Assembly: GCF_009755665.1 (NCBI RefSeq)
Contig: NZ_CP046622.1
Span: forward strand, 1,550,001-1,614,000
Length of the DNA: 64,000 nucleotides
Source: Variovorax paradoxus
GTDB lineage: Bacteria > Pseudomonadota > Gammaproteobacteria > Burkholderiales > Burkholderiaceae_C
Reading direction: 5' to 3'
Shown: piece after piece, positions 44,687 through 53,460 of the stretch
Layout of the letters: every line of letters starts with the position of its first letter
Position numbering within the stretch: position 1 is the first letter of the stretch
Position numbers and translations under genes: made by a program
The notes under the pieces: model-generated
The model's input: the letters and a program-made list of their open reading frames with translations, nothing else
What the model was told of the DNA's origin: nothing
The model's database searches: none

Positions 44687-44998
44687 ATGACCATCCCTCT
44701 TTCCGTGGCCGCTGCCCCTGCCCGTGCCTCTATCCGTCTGGACGAATTACCCAGCCATCAGTGGGCGACGGTATTGGACGTCGCGCGGTCGGCCGATGCG
44801 GAGGGGCAAGAACTGGCACTGCGCCTGACCGAAATCGGCTTCGTGCCGGGCGAGGCGGTGCGCATCGTCGCCAGCGGCCTTCCCGGACGCGAGCCCCTGG
44901 CTGTCCGGCTGGGCCACACCACCTTTGCGTTGCGCCGCCACGAGGCCGCGCTGATCCACGTGGCACCGGGCGTGCCGGAGGGCGCAAACCATGGTTGA
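44687..44998 (+). CDS. feoA: Ferrous iron transport protein A
   Basis: A 103-residue cytoplasmic SH3-like protein that supports FeoB. The FeoA core is IRLDELPSHQWATVLDV, LRLTEIGFVPGEAVRIVASG and VRLGHTTFALRRHEAALIHV. An extra N-terminal stretch of about 15 residues precedes the core. It overlaps feoB by 8 bases. Confidence 0.95.
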   Translation: MTIPLSVAAAPARASIRLDELPSHQWATVLDVARSADAEGQELALRLTEIGFVPGEAVRIVASGLPGREPLAVRLGHTTFALRRHEAALIHVAPGVPEGANHG

Positions 44999-46886
44999 GG
45001 CCGTCATCCAGGGGCCGGGGCGCCTCGCAGCCACCGCACAGCCCGGGCGCGTCGCACTGCTCGGCAATCCGAACTGCGGCAAGACAGCGCTCTTCAACCT
45101 GCTCACCGGCAGCCGTCAAAAAGTTGCCAACTACGCTGGCGTCACCGTCGAGCGCAAAGAGGGCACGCTTCGCACCGCATCGGGCCGCCGCGTGTTCGTG
45201 CTCGACCTGCCCGGGGCCTACAGCCTGAACGCGCTCAGCGCTGACGAGGCCGTAACGCGCGACGTGGTCACCGGCAAGAGCAGCGAGCCCTTGCCCGACC
45301 TGCTGGTGTGCGTGACCGACGCCACCAACCTGCGGCTCAACCTGCGGCTCGTGCTCGAGGCCAAGCGCCTCGGCTTGCCGATGGTGGTGGCGCTCAACAT
45401 GACCGACATGGCGAAGAAGCAGGGCATTGCGGTCGACACGGCCGTGCTGTCGCGCGAACTCGGCGTGCCGGTCATCGAGACCGTCGGCGTGCATTCCGGC
45501 GGCGCGCAAGGCCTGCTCGAAGCCTTGGATGCACCCGTGGCCGCCGCCGCGCCGCAGCCCTGGCAGGCGCCGGGGCTGGACGACGTGCTTGCCACGCAGC
45601 GCGAAGTGCGCCGCATTCTCGGCATTGCCGTGCGCGAGCCGGTGGGAAGCCTTGCCACCAGCGACCGCATCGACCGCGTGGTGATGCACCCCGTGTGGGG
45701 CATGCTGGTGCTCGCGGTCACCATGTTCCTGATGTTCCAGGCCGTGTTCAGCTGGGCCAATGTGCCAATGGACGCGATCAAGGCCGCAACCGAGGGCCTT
45801 GGCGAGCTGCTGAAGACCCGCATGCCCGAAGGCATGCTGCAAAGCCTGCTGGTCGACGGCGTCATTGCCGGCGTGGGCGGCGTGGTGGTGTTTCTGCCGC
45901 AGATCCTGATCCTGTTCCTGTTCATCCTGGCGCTGGAAGATTCAGGCTACCTGCCGCGTGCCGCGTTCCTGCTCGACCGGGTGATGGGCACCGTGGGGCT
46001 TTCGGGCCGCTCGTTCATTCCGCTGCTTTCGAGCTTTGCCTGCGCCATTCCGGGCGTGATGGCGACGCGCACCATCAGCAACTGGCGCGACCGCATCACC
46101 ACCATCATGATTGCGCCGCTCATGACCTGTTCGGCGCGCCTGCCGGTCTATGCGCTGCTGATTGCAGCCTTCATTCCGACGCGTACCGTGGGGGGCGTGT
46201 TCAACCTCCAGGGCGTGGTGCTTTTTGCGCTCTATGTGTTCGGCATCGTCTCGGCAATGGCGGTGGCATGGGTGATGAAGCGCTTTCGCGACAACAAGCA
46301 GCAATCGCCGCTGATGATGGAACTGCCGGCCTACCGCTGGCCGAATCTGCGCAACCTGGCGCTGGGCCTCTATGAGCGGGCATGGATCTTCATCCAGCGC
46401 GTGGGCACGATCATCCTCACGCTCACCATCCTCTTGTGGTTCCTGTCGACCTTTCCTTCACCGCCCGAAGGCGCCACGGGTCCTGCCATCCAGTACAGCC
46501 TGGCCGGCATGATCGGACGCGGCCTGGAGCACATCTTTGCGCCCATCGGTTTCAACTGGCAGATCTCGATTGCGCTGGTGCCGGGCATGGCGGCGCGCGA
46601 GGTGGCGGTGGGTGCGCTCGGCACGGTGTATGCGCTCGCGGCCAGCGGCGACGACGTGGCGGGCCAGCTCGAGCCGCTGATCGCGGGCAGCTGGTCGCTC
46701 GCAACGGCGCTGTCGTTGCTGGTCTGGTATGTGTTTGCACCGCAGTGCATTTCGACCCTGGCGGCCGTGAAGCGCGAGACCGGGTCGTGGAAATACGTGT
46801 GGATCATGGCGGGCTACCTGTTCGCGCTCGCCTATGCGGCTTGCTTCATTACCTACCGCGTTGCGGTGGCGCTCGGAGCAGGTTAA
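44991..46886 (+). CDS. feoB: Ferrous iron transporter B
   Basis: A 631-residue Fe(II) importer: an N-terminal GTPase domain (G1 GNPNCGKTALFNLLTG, G3 DLPGAYSLN, G4 NMTD), a helical GDI-like linker, then a membrane domain with two Gate motifs (PRAAFLLDRVMGTVGLSGRS; GMAAREVAVGALG). MTCSARLPVY carries the conserved cysteine of the pore. The sequence ends after the last membrane segment, without the long C-terminal cytoplasmic tail seen in E. coli (773 residues). Confidence 0.97.
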   Translation: MVEAVIQGPGRLAATAQPGRVALLGNPNCGKTALFNLLTGSRQKVANYAGVTVERKEGTLRTASGRRVFVLDLPGAYSLNALSADEAVTRDVVTGKSSEPLPDLLVCVTDATNLRLNLRLVLEAKRLGLPMVVALNMTDMAKKQGIAVDTAVLSRELGVPVIETVGVHSGGAQGLLEALDAPVAAAAPQPWQAPGLDDVLATQREVRRILGIAVREPVGSLATSDRIDRVVMHPVWGMLVLAVTMFLMFQAVFSWANVPMDAIKAATEGLGELLKTRMPEGMLQSLLVDGVIAGVGGVVVFLPQILILFLFILALEDSGYLPRAAFLLDRVMGTVGLSGRSFIPLLSSFACAIPGVMATRTISNWRDRITTIMIAPLMTCSARLPVYALLIAAFIPTRTVGGVFNLQGVVLFALYVFGIVSAMAVAWVMKRFRDNKQQSPLMMELPAYRWPNLRNLALGLYERAWIFIQRVGTIILTLTILLWFLSTFPSPPEGATGPAIQYSLAGMIGRGLEHIFAPIGFNWQISIALVPGMAAREVAVGALGTVYALAASGDDVAGQLEPLIAGSWSLATALSLLVWYVFAPQCISTLAAVKRETGSWKYVWIMAGYLFALAYAACFITYRVAVALGAG

Positions 46887-46914
46887 AACCTGCAATGAAA
46901 GGTTTGAAGAAGAA

Positions 46915-47202
46915 ATGGCACAGCAACTGATCGTCGGATTGATCGTCGCGGCAGCCGCGTTCTACGCGGTGTGGCGCTGGATGCCCGCGGGCTGGCGGCG
47001 CAGCGCCGCTCGCAAGCTCGCGGCCGGCACGCACCGTGCAGGCCTTGTCGATCAGGAGCGTGCCGAGCAACTGGCGGCCGCGCTCGTCAAGACTTCGGGC
47101 TGCGGCTCTTGCGACAGCTGCGGCAGTTGCGGCTCCAAGGCCACCGACAGGAAAGACGCCGAAGAAGCCGGCCACGGCCCGCTGTCCACGCACAGCCGCT
47201 GA
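46915..47202 (+). CDS. DUF6587-type small membrane protein of the feo operon
   Basis: A 95-residue protein with one membrane segment (about residues 5-24, QQLIVGLIVAAAAFYAVWRW), a basic helical middle and a Cys-rich motif (SGCGSCDSCGSCGSK, four cysteines) near the C-terminus. It takes the place of FeoC in Burkholderiales feo operons. The cysteines could bind iron or a metal cluster, which is inference. The ATG at 46915 lies 28 bases after feoB with GAAGAAG upstream. Confidence 0.85.
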   Translation: MAQQLIVGLIVAAAAFYAVWRWMPAGWRRSAARKLAAGTHRAGLVDQERAEQLAAALVKTSGCGSCDSCGSCGSKATDRKDAEEAGHGPLSTHSR

Positions 47203-47208
47203 AGGCCG

Positions 47209-48393
47209 ATGCCCGCGCACATCCTCGTCGTCGGCGGCGGCATCGGGGGGCTCGCTACCGCGCTGGCGCTGTCCCGCGACGGCCATCGGGTCGACGTCTT
47301 CGAACAAGCGGCTGCATTCGCCGAAGTAGGCGCCGGCATCCAGATCGGGCCCAACGTCGCGCGGCGCCTCCAGCAGTTGGGCTTGGACCAGAGCCTCGAT
47401 GCCATCGCAGCGCGCCCGAATGCGCTGGTGGTGCAGAGCGCCGCCAGCGGCGCCGAACTGGCCCGCCTGCCGCTCGGCGACGCCATGCGCCAGCGCTATG
47501 GTGCTCCCTACCTCTGCGTTCATCGCGCCGACCTGCATTCGTTGTTGCTCGAAGCCGTTCGGACCAAAGGCGTGGGCGCCCTGGTGACTGATGCGCGCAT
47601 CGCGCAGATCGAGATGAGCGACGATCTCGTCTGCGTGTCGAGCAGCGGCTCGCGCGCCTGGGAGGGTGAGGCGTTGATCGGCGCCGACGGCCTCTGGAGC
47701 GTTGTGCGCCAGCGACTCGAATCTCCCTCGGCCGCCGAGCCGCCTCGCATCACGGGCCACACAGCGTGGCGTGGGCTGGTCGCCCAGGCTGAACTGCCGA
47801 AGGCATTGCGCCGCCGCCGCATCGATGTATGGCTCGGACCGCGCCTGCACGTGGTGGCCTACCCGGTGCGCGGTGGCGATTGGCTCAACGTGGTGGTGAT
47901 TGCAGAGTCAGCTCCGGCAGGCGATGCACGCGATTGGGACCAGGCCAGCAGCCTTGTGGCGCTGCAGCAGGCCACTGGCCACAGCGGCCGTGCCCTGCAA
48001 GCCTTGCTCGAAGCGATGCCCAACTGGCGTGCCTGGACCCTCTGCGACCGTGCGCCGCTGACCTCGGCGGCGGACATGGCCCACGAGCGCATTGCGCTGG
48101 TCGGCGATGCCGCGCATCCGATGGTGCCTTACCTCGCGCAGGGTGCGGGCATGGCCATCGAAGACGCCGTGGCCCTGGCCGAAGCGCTCGGCGGCGGCGA
48201 GGCGGCCGACGTGCCTGCGGCCTTTGCCCGCTATGCCGAGGCTCGCTGGCAGCGCAATGCCATGGTGCAGGCAAGGGCGAGGCGCAACGGGCAAGTCTTT
48301 CATGCCACCGGCCCCATGCGCCTGGGTCGCGACCTTGCCCTGCGCACGCTGGGCGCGCGGCTGCTGGATCAGCCCTGGCTGTACGGAGGCTGA
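47209..48393 (+). CDS. FAD-dependent monooxygenase (salicylate/3-hydroxybenzoate hydroxylase-like)
   Basis: A 394-residue flavoprotein monooxygenase of the PHBH/UbiH group. The Rossmann motif is VVGGGIGGLATALALSRDG (residues 6-24), the DG motif is ALIGADGLWSVVRQRL, and the GD motif is IALVGDAAHPMVPYLAQGAG. The nearest named relatives by pattern are salicylate 1-hydroxylases, 3-hydroxybenzoate 6-hydroxylases and 6-hydroxynicotinate 3-monooxygenases. The substrate cannot be assigned. It begins 6 bases after the DUF6587 stop with GAAGG as ribosome-binding site, so it is probably carried on the Fur-controlled feo transcript. Confidence 0.88.
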   Translation: MPAHILVVGGGIGGLATALALSRDGHRVDVFEQAAAFAEVGAGIQIGPNVARRLQQLGLDQSLDAIAARPNALVVQSAASGAELARLPLGDAMRQRYGAPYLCVHRADLHSLLLEAVRTKGVGALVTDARIAQIEMSDDLVCVSSSGSRAWEGEALIGADGLWSVVRQRLESPSAAEPPRITGHTAWRGLVAQAELPKALRRRRIDVWLGPRLHVVAYPVRGGDWLNVVVIAESAPAGDARDWDQASSLVALQQATGHSGRALQALLEAMPNWRAWTLCDRAPLTSAADMAHERIALVGDAAHPMVPYLAQGAGMAIEDAVALAEALGGGEAADVPAAFARYAEARWQRNAMVQARARRNGQVFHATGPMRLGRDLALRTLGARLLDQPWLYGG

Positions 48394-48416
48394 GAGACTG
48401 CTGCGCCCCCGGGCTC

Positions 48417-49667
48417 TCAGAGCCTGAATGTCTGCAGGTGCTCGATCCGTTCGGCCAACCCCTCGGGGCCGAGATAGTGGCCGTGAGAACCGTCGCGCAC
48501 CTCAAGCAGCGTGGCCTCGAGTTCGGCCAGCATCGCATCGCGCTCGGCGTCGAAAGCGGGCGCCACATCGATGCCGGCCTGCGCGCATGCATCGGCGATC
48601 AGGTGCGCGCTCGCGGGCGCGCCGCAGGCAGCGCATTTGACGATGGCCGCCACGTTCGGCTCGGCCCCGTTCGCGAGCAGCGCTCTCGTGAGCTCGGGTG
48701 AAATCTGGCCGTCGATGTTGCGCAACGCGTCGCGTGCCACGGGAGCACCCGCGCGGACCAGCGCCATGGCTGCGGCAAAGGCACCGTTGCCTATGGCAAC
48801 GTCCGTGGCCAGCGCACTTCCCTGCTGCGGGCCCTCGAAACTGACGCCCGCGGCGGCGAGTTCGGCGACCAGGTCCGCGTCGTTGCTGGCAATTGCATGG
48901 TGCAGCGCCGCGCGCGCAGTGGCCGGCAGCCGGCGCAGCGTTCCGTTGGCCAGCGGTGTGCGCCAGTCGATCACGGCGCGGCAATAGAAGCTCACCAGCT
49001 TGTCCATCAGGTCGAGGTCCAGGCCATGGTCCTGGTGCCGGTCGTCCAGGTACTGGAGGAGGGCCTGGCCGGAAAAATAATCGCCCGTGGGTGCCAGCGG
49101 GTCTTCATCGAGATGCAGTGCCCCAAAGGCGCTGTACAGGTCGGGCGCGATGGTGCTCACGCCGTCTTCATGCAGCGCATGCGTCCAGGCCGGCGGCAGC
49201 CCGTGCTTCCATGCGGTGATGTGGCCGTGTTCGGGACCGGGCTCGACCACCGCATAGATGCGGTCCAGGTATTCGAAGCCACCGAAAGGCAGGTGCGTGA
49301 GCTTGCCGGTCCAGTCGCGGCCCTCTGCTTCGGCAGCCTCTTCGGCCAGCTCCTGCTCATGCTCGATCCAGCCCTGCAGATCGCGATAACCGTCGCTGCC
49401 GTTCCAGAACAGCTCCGACCAGCTGATGGATTCGATGTTCCCGTTCATCGGCAGCGACAGGTCGTAATCGAGCCGCCCGCCCGCCGTTTGCCGCCACAGT
49501 TCGAGCAGCGGCTCGGGAGTCGGGCCTGCGCACAGGGCCTGGACGGCCGCGATCTGCTGCGCGGGCATCGCCGGCTGCGCGTCGAAGATCACGCGGTCCG
49601 CGAACAGGACCACGCCATGTTCGCGCAAGGTAGCAAGCTCTTCGAGCGAGAACTGGACATCTTTCAT
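48417..49667 (-). CDS. SUKH (SMI1/KNR4)-like N-terminus fused to ankyrin repeats
   Basis: A 416-residue protein. Residues about 25-190 look like the SMI1/KNR4 (SUKH) superfamily: LLELWRQTAGGRLDYDL, LTHLPFGGFEYLDRIYAVVE and ITAWKHGLPPAWTHAL. The C-terminal part (about 240-380) has ankyrin-like helices (ALHHAIASNDADLVAELAAA; ALLANGAEPNVAAIVKCAAC). SUKH proteins are best known as immunity proteins in polymorphic toxin systems but also occur alone. No toxin gene adjoins it. The assignment is by eye; function is unknown. It converges on the monooxygenase with 23 bases between stops. Confidence 0.6.
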   Translation of the reverse strand: MKDVQFSLEELATLREHGVVLFADRVIFDAQPAMPAQQIAAVQALCAGPTPEPLLELWRQTAGGRLDYDLSLPMNGNIESISWSELFWNGSDGYRDLQGWIEHEQELAEEAAEAEGRDWTGKLTHLPFGGFEYLDRIYAVVEPGPEHGHITAWKHGLPPAWTHALHEDGVSTIAPDLYSAFGALHLDEDPLAPTGDYFSGQALLQYLDDRHQDHGLDLDLMDKLVSFYCRAVIDWRTPLANGTLRRLPATARAALHHAIASNDADLVAELAAAGVSFEGPQQGSALATDVAIGNGAFAAAMALVRAGAPVARDALRNIDGQISPELTRALLANGAEPNVAAIVKCAACGAPASAHLIADACAQAGIDVAPAFDAERDAMLAELEATLLEVRDGSHGHYLGPEGLAERIEHLQTFRL

Positions 49668-49749
49668 TGCAGCGCCTCCGTTGTTGCCAATGTAGCGCTT
49701 TGTGCAAATGGAGCAAGCACTTGCATGGCGTGCCGCGCATGCGGCTGCA

Positions 49750-50586
49750 TCAAAGGTCGGTGCGCAGCTTCCAGATCTCGGGGAACAGCACCACGTCGAG
49801 CATCTTGCGCAGGTAGCTCACGCCGCCCGTGCCGCCCGTGCCGCGCTTGAAGCCGATCACGCGTTCGACCGTGGTCACATGGCGAAAGCGCCAGAGCCGG
49901 AACGCGTCTTCGAGGTCGGTGAGCTTTTCGCCGAGCTGGTAAAGGTCCCAATGGTCGTGCGGGTTTCTGTACACCGTGAGCCATGCGGCCTCCACGCCGT
50001 CGCTGACTTCATACGGCTGCGTCCAGTCGCGCTCCAGGTGATCGGCGGGCACCGGCAGGCCGCGGCGCGCCAGCAGCTTCAGCGCTTCGTCATAAAGCGA
50101 AGGCGACCGGTAGGCTTCGTCGACCTGCGCCAGCAGATCGGGCCGGTGCGCGTGCGGCTTGAGCATGGCGGCATTCTTGTTGCCGAGCGCAAACTCGATG
50201 CAGCGGTATTGCGCGCTTTGAAAGCCGCTCGAGTTGGCCAAGTAGGGCCGCATGGCCGTGTATTCGGGCGGCGTCATGGTCGAGAGCACGGTCCATGCGC
50301 TCACGAGCTGTTCCATGATGCGGCTCACGCGGGCCAGCATCTTGAAAGCGTCGGCAAGTTTTTCTTGCGCAATGCAGGTGGTGGCGGCGCGCAGCTCGTG
50401 CAGCATGAGCTTCATCCAGAGCTCGCTGGTCTGGTGCTGCACGATGAAAAGCATTTCGTCGTGCGCGGGCGAGAGCGGATGCTGCGCGTTGAGGATCTGG
50501 TCGAGGTGCAGGTAGTCGCCGTAGCTCATCGACGCGCTGAAATCCAGCTGCGCCTTTTCTTCGTGAACGATTTTTTCGGTGCTCAT
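49750..50586 (-). CDS. kynA: Tryptophan 2,3-dioxygenase
   Basis: A 278-residue heme dioxygenase opening the indole ring of L-tryptophan to N-formylkynurenine. [20 protein letters not shown] and [20 protein letters not shown] include the distal-site histidine, and [20 protein letters not shown] (20) holds the proximal heme-ligand histidine. [16 protein letters not shown] follows. It is last in kynB-kynU-unknown-kynA. Confidence 0.98.
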   Translation of the reverse strand: MSTEKIVHEEKAQLDFSASMSYGDYLHLDQILNAQHPLSPAHDEMLFIVQHQTSELWMKLMLHELRAATTCIAQEKLADAFKMLARVSRIMEQLVSAWTVLSTMTPPEYTAMRPYLANSSGFQSAQYRCIEFALGNKNAAMLKPHAHRPDLLAQVDEAYRSPSLYDEALKLLARRGLPVPADHLERDWTQPYEVSDGVEAAWLTVYRNPHDHWDLYQLGEKLTDLEDAFRLWRFRHVTTVERVIGFKRGTGGTGGVSYLRKMLDVVLFPEIWKLRTDL

Positions 50587-50602
50587 GATGCTTGCCGGCC
50601 AG

Positions 50603-51088
50603 TCATCGCCAGACCACGGCGGTGTAGGAGGGGCGGCCCGGGACCGAATCTTTCGCGGGATAGACGAAGCGCACGACCTCGTTCTTGCGCTTGAACTCCT
50701 GGTAAGTCTCGCCGCCGGGAATACGGCCTTTTTTAGCCGGTGCGTAGCCCGCGGCGCGCACCTCCTTCACCAGTCGCTCGAAGGCGGCCTTGTCGGTCAG
50801 GGACAGCTGGATGTTGTTCGCGTCAGCGCCGCCTTCCGCGTAGGTGGACTTCATGAAGCGGATCGTGTGGTCGTCGACCACCTTGTCGTATTCGATCATG
50901 CTGACCTCGGGAGTCACGGTCTTGTCGGCGTACGAAAAGCCTTGGGCCTTGACCTGTTGCCGGAACGCGTCGGGCGTCAGGGCGACGAAGGCCTTGAGCT
51001 GGTCGAGCGTGTAGCTCGTCTGCTGTGCGAAGGCCGGCGAGGCCAGCATCAGGAGCGAGGCGAAGATGGAGATCGCTGTGTGTTTCAT
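50603..51088 (-). CDS. Secreted protein of unknown function in the kyn operon
   Basis: A 161-residue protein with a Sec signal peptide ([20 protein letters not shown]; cleavage after AFA-Q). The mature part is charged and contains [20 protein letters not shown], a hydrophilic middle and [14 protein letters not shown] end. No cysteines are seen in the mature region and no family is recognised. It lies between kynU (13 bases upstream) and kynA (16 bases downstream), so it is in the operon. Confidence 0.75.
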   Translation of the reverse strand: MKHTAISIFASLLMLASPAFAQQTSYTLDQLKAFVALTPDAFRQQVKAQGFSYADKTVTPEVSMIEYDKVVDDHTIRFMKSTYAEGGADANNIQLSLTDKAAFERLVKEVRAAGYAPAKKGRIPGGETYQEFKRKNEVVRFVYPAKDSVPGRPSYTAVVWR

Positions 51089-51101
51089 GGGTACGTATTG
51101 C

Positions 51102-52388
51102 TCAGGTCACTGCGTTCTTGCGGTTGAATTCTTCGCGCTGCCACTCGCCCGACTCGAGCACCTGCGCCAGGTGCTCGACCGAATTCCATACGTCCTCGAA
51201 GCCGAGGTACAGCGGCGTGAAGCCGAAGCGCAGGATATCGGGCATCTGCGAATCGCCGGCACGGTAGTCACCGATCACGCCGCGCGCGATCAGCGCCTGC
51301 ACGATGGCGTAGGCGCCCTCGGCGCGACTCAGGCAGACCTGCGAGCCGCGGCGTGCGTGTTCTCGCGGCGTGACAAGGGAAAGACCTTGACCTGCGCAGC
51401 GCTCTTCCACGAGTGCAATGAAAAGATCGGTGAGCGCGAGCGACTTGGCACGCAGCGCGGCCATGCCGCCCTTGCCGCCGTCGAAAGCCTCGGCCGCAAG
51501 CACGGTGTCCAACCCGCATTCGAGCCCCGCCAGAGCGATGATCGGTTGCGTGCCGCAAAGGTAGCGGCCCACGCCCGGCGCTGGCCGGTAGTGCGGCGTG
51601 AATTCGAAAGGCGCCGCATGGCCCCACCAGCCCGACAGCGGCTGCTCGAACTTGCCCGCATGCCGCGTATGAACCCACACGAAAGCCGGCGCACCGGGGC
51701 CGCCGTTCAGGTACTTGTAGCCGCAGCCGATGGCGTAGTCGGCATTGCTTTCGTTCAGCGCGACCGGTACGGCGCCCGCGCTGTGCGCGAGGTCCCACAC
51801 CGTGAGCGCGCCGGCTGCGTGCGCGGCGGCGGTGATGGCCTTCATGTCGTGCATGGCGCCGGTGCGGTAGTTCACGTGCGTGAGCATCAGCACGGCCACT
51901 TCTTCGGTCAGCACCGAGTCCGGGCCTTGCAACTCGTCCGCGTCGATCAGCTTGAGCGTGAATCCGCGCTCGCGGCACAGGGATTCGGCAATGTAGAGGT
52001 CGGTCGGAAAGTTGCTGCGTTCGCTGACCACCAGCTTGCGGCCGCTGTCCTTTTGCTGCGAGAGCGCCGCGAAGAGCACCTTGTAGAGATTGACCGAGGT
52101 GCTGTCGGTGCACACCACTTCGCCGGGCGCCGCGCCGATCAGCCGGGCTACCTTGTCGCCGAGGCGCTGCGGCAGGTCGAACCAGTTGGCCGTGTTCCAC
52201 GAGCGGATCAGGCCTTGGCCCCATTCCTCTGCGACGACTTCGGCAATGCGTGCCGGCGCGGCCTTGGGCAGCACGCCGAGCGAGTTGCCGTCGAGGTAGA
52301 TCACGCCCGGCGGCAAGGTGAATTGATCGCGCAGCGAGCGCAGCGGGTCTTGCGCGTCGAGCGCACGGCAGTCTTCAAGAGTCGTCAT
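51102..52388 (-). CDS. kynU: Kynureninase
   Basis: A 428-residue PLP enzyme cleaving kynurenine to anthranilate and alanine. The PLP lysine is in [20 protein letters not shown] (20), and [19 protein letters not shown] is typical. The N-terminal [17 protein letters not shown] is diagnostic. It starts 12 bases after kynB. Confidence 0.98.
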   Translation of the reverse strand: MTTLEDCRALDAQDPLRSLRDQFTLPPGVIYLDGNSLGVLPKAAPARIAEVVAEEWGQGLIRSWNTANWFDLPQRLGDKVARLIGAAPGEVVCTDSTSVNLYKVLFAALSQQKDSGRKLVVSERSNFPTDLYIAESLCRERGFTLKLIDADELQGPDSVLTEEVAVLMLTHVNYRTGAMHDMKAITAAAHAAGALTVWDLAHSAGAVPVALNESNADYAIGCGYKYLNGGPGAPAFVWVHTRHAGKFEQPLSGWWGHAAPFEFTPHYRPAPGVGRYLCGTQPIIALAGLECGLDTVLAAEAFDGGKGGMAALRAKSLALTDLFIALVEERCAGQGLSLVTPREHARRGSQVCLSRAEGAYAIVQALIARGVIGDYRAGDSQMPDILRFGFTPLYLGFEDVWNSVEHLAQVLESGEWQREEFNRKNAVT

Positions 52389-52400
52389 TGGGCGGAGTTT

Positions 52401-53054
52401 TCAGCGTGGAAGGTCACGCAGCACGGCGCGAACGGGGGAAGCGTCGGCGCTGACCAGCTTGAGCGGCAGCGCGATGAGTTCGTAGTCGCCTTCGGGCACG
52501 TCGTCGAGCACAAGGTTCTCGAGCACGCGCAGGTCGAGGCGGCGAATGCGCTGGTGGCTTTCCAGCGTCTTGCTGTCGGCCGGGTCGATGCTGGCCGTGT
52601 CGATGCCGATGAGCTTGACGCCCATGGCCGCCAAGCGCTCGACGGTGGAAGGTGCATAGGCCGCGAGCTGCGGGTCCCACTGGGCGATCGGCATGGCGGC
52701 GTAGGTGCGCACCAGCACGCGGGGCGGCAACTGGCTGGTGATGGCGTGCGAGATGTGCTCCCACTCGATCAGCGGGCCCTTGGCAATCGCGTGGATCACG
52801 CGGCAAGGGCCGAGGAAGGGCGTGAGATCGACGTGGCCGATGGTCTGGCCCTCGGGGTCGTAATGCAGAGGCGCATCCGCATGCGCACCCACGTGCGGCG
52901 AGAGCTTGATCTCGCTGACGTTTACCGGGCACTCCTGCGAAATGGTCGCGGCCCATCGCTGCTGGTAGGGCGTGTCGCCGGGGAACACCGGCGTGCCTTC
53001 ATGCACGGGAGGCGAGATGTCCCAGATGCGGGTTTGAGGTTGCAAAGAACGCAT
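52401..53054 (-). CDS. kynB: Kynurenine formamidase (arylformamidase)
   Basis: A 217-residue cyclase-family hydrolase converting N-formylkynurenine to kynurenine. The metal-binding motif SPHVGAHADAPLHYDPEG and the opening IWDISPPVHEGTPVFPGDTP match KynB. It is the first gene of the kyn operon. Upstream lies only a 74-base gap to the YkgJ gene; no Lrp-type KynR regulator is adjacent. Confidence 0.97.
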   Translation of the reverse strand: MRSLQPQTRIWDISPPVHEGTPVFPGDTPYQQRWAATISQECPVNVSEIKLSPHVGAHADAPLHYDPEGQTIGHVDLTPFLGPCRVIHAIAKGPLIEWEHISHAITSQLPPRVLVRTYAAMPIAQWDPQLAAYAPSTVERLAAMGVKLIGIDTASIDPADSKTLESHQRIRRLDLRVLENLVLDDVPEGDYELIALPLKLVSADASPVRAVLRDLPR

Positions 53055-53128
53055 GGCGCAAAGTTAGCGCCGGGAGCGGGGTCGTGGTGTCGGTTATTTC
53101 CAACACACGACGTGACCAGATGATCGGT

Positions 53129-53437
53129 TCAGGAGGACAGCGTGGGAAGCCCGTGCCTGGCGCGTGCGCGCTCGCAGGCGTCGCTGCCGGCCTGCAGCTC
53201 GTGGCATGGATTGGGCCGCCATTCGTAGATGCCGCAGGCCACCGACTGGCCGATCTTGCCGGTCAGGGCCGCGCAACGCATGGGCGTGTGGTCGGTGCCG
53301 CGCATGCGGCAGAGGGCGTCGTTCACTTCGACGGCAAGGCCCGAGGGAACCTTGCCGCCGTTGTCGTCGAGCTCGTGGACGCTGAAGTCGACCCGGTAGC
53401 TGGCGCAGCAGGCGCCGCATTGCTGGCAATGAGACAC
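53129..53437 (-). CDS. YkgJ family cysteine-cluster protein
   Basis: A 102-residue protein with the zinc/iron-chelating cysteine cluster: CQQCGACCASYRVDF at the N-terminus, then CRMRG, RCAAL, CGIYEWRPNPCHEL and SDACERA. This is the YkgJ (PF03692) pattern; function unknown. The start is GTG at 53437 with GAAGG about 11 bases upstream. A poly-A stretch separates it from the argF stop (24 bases). Confidence 0.88.
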   Translation of the reverse strand: MSHCQQCGACCASYRVDFSVHELDDNGGKVPSGLAVEVNDALCRMRGTDHTPMRCAALTGKIGQSVACGIYEWRPNPCHELQAGSDACERARARHGLPTLSS

Positions 53438-53460
53438 GCGGCCGCGCCTTCAGTTTTTTT

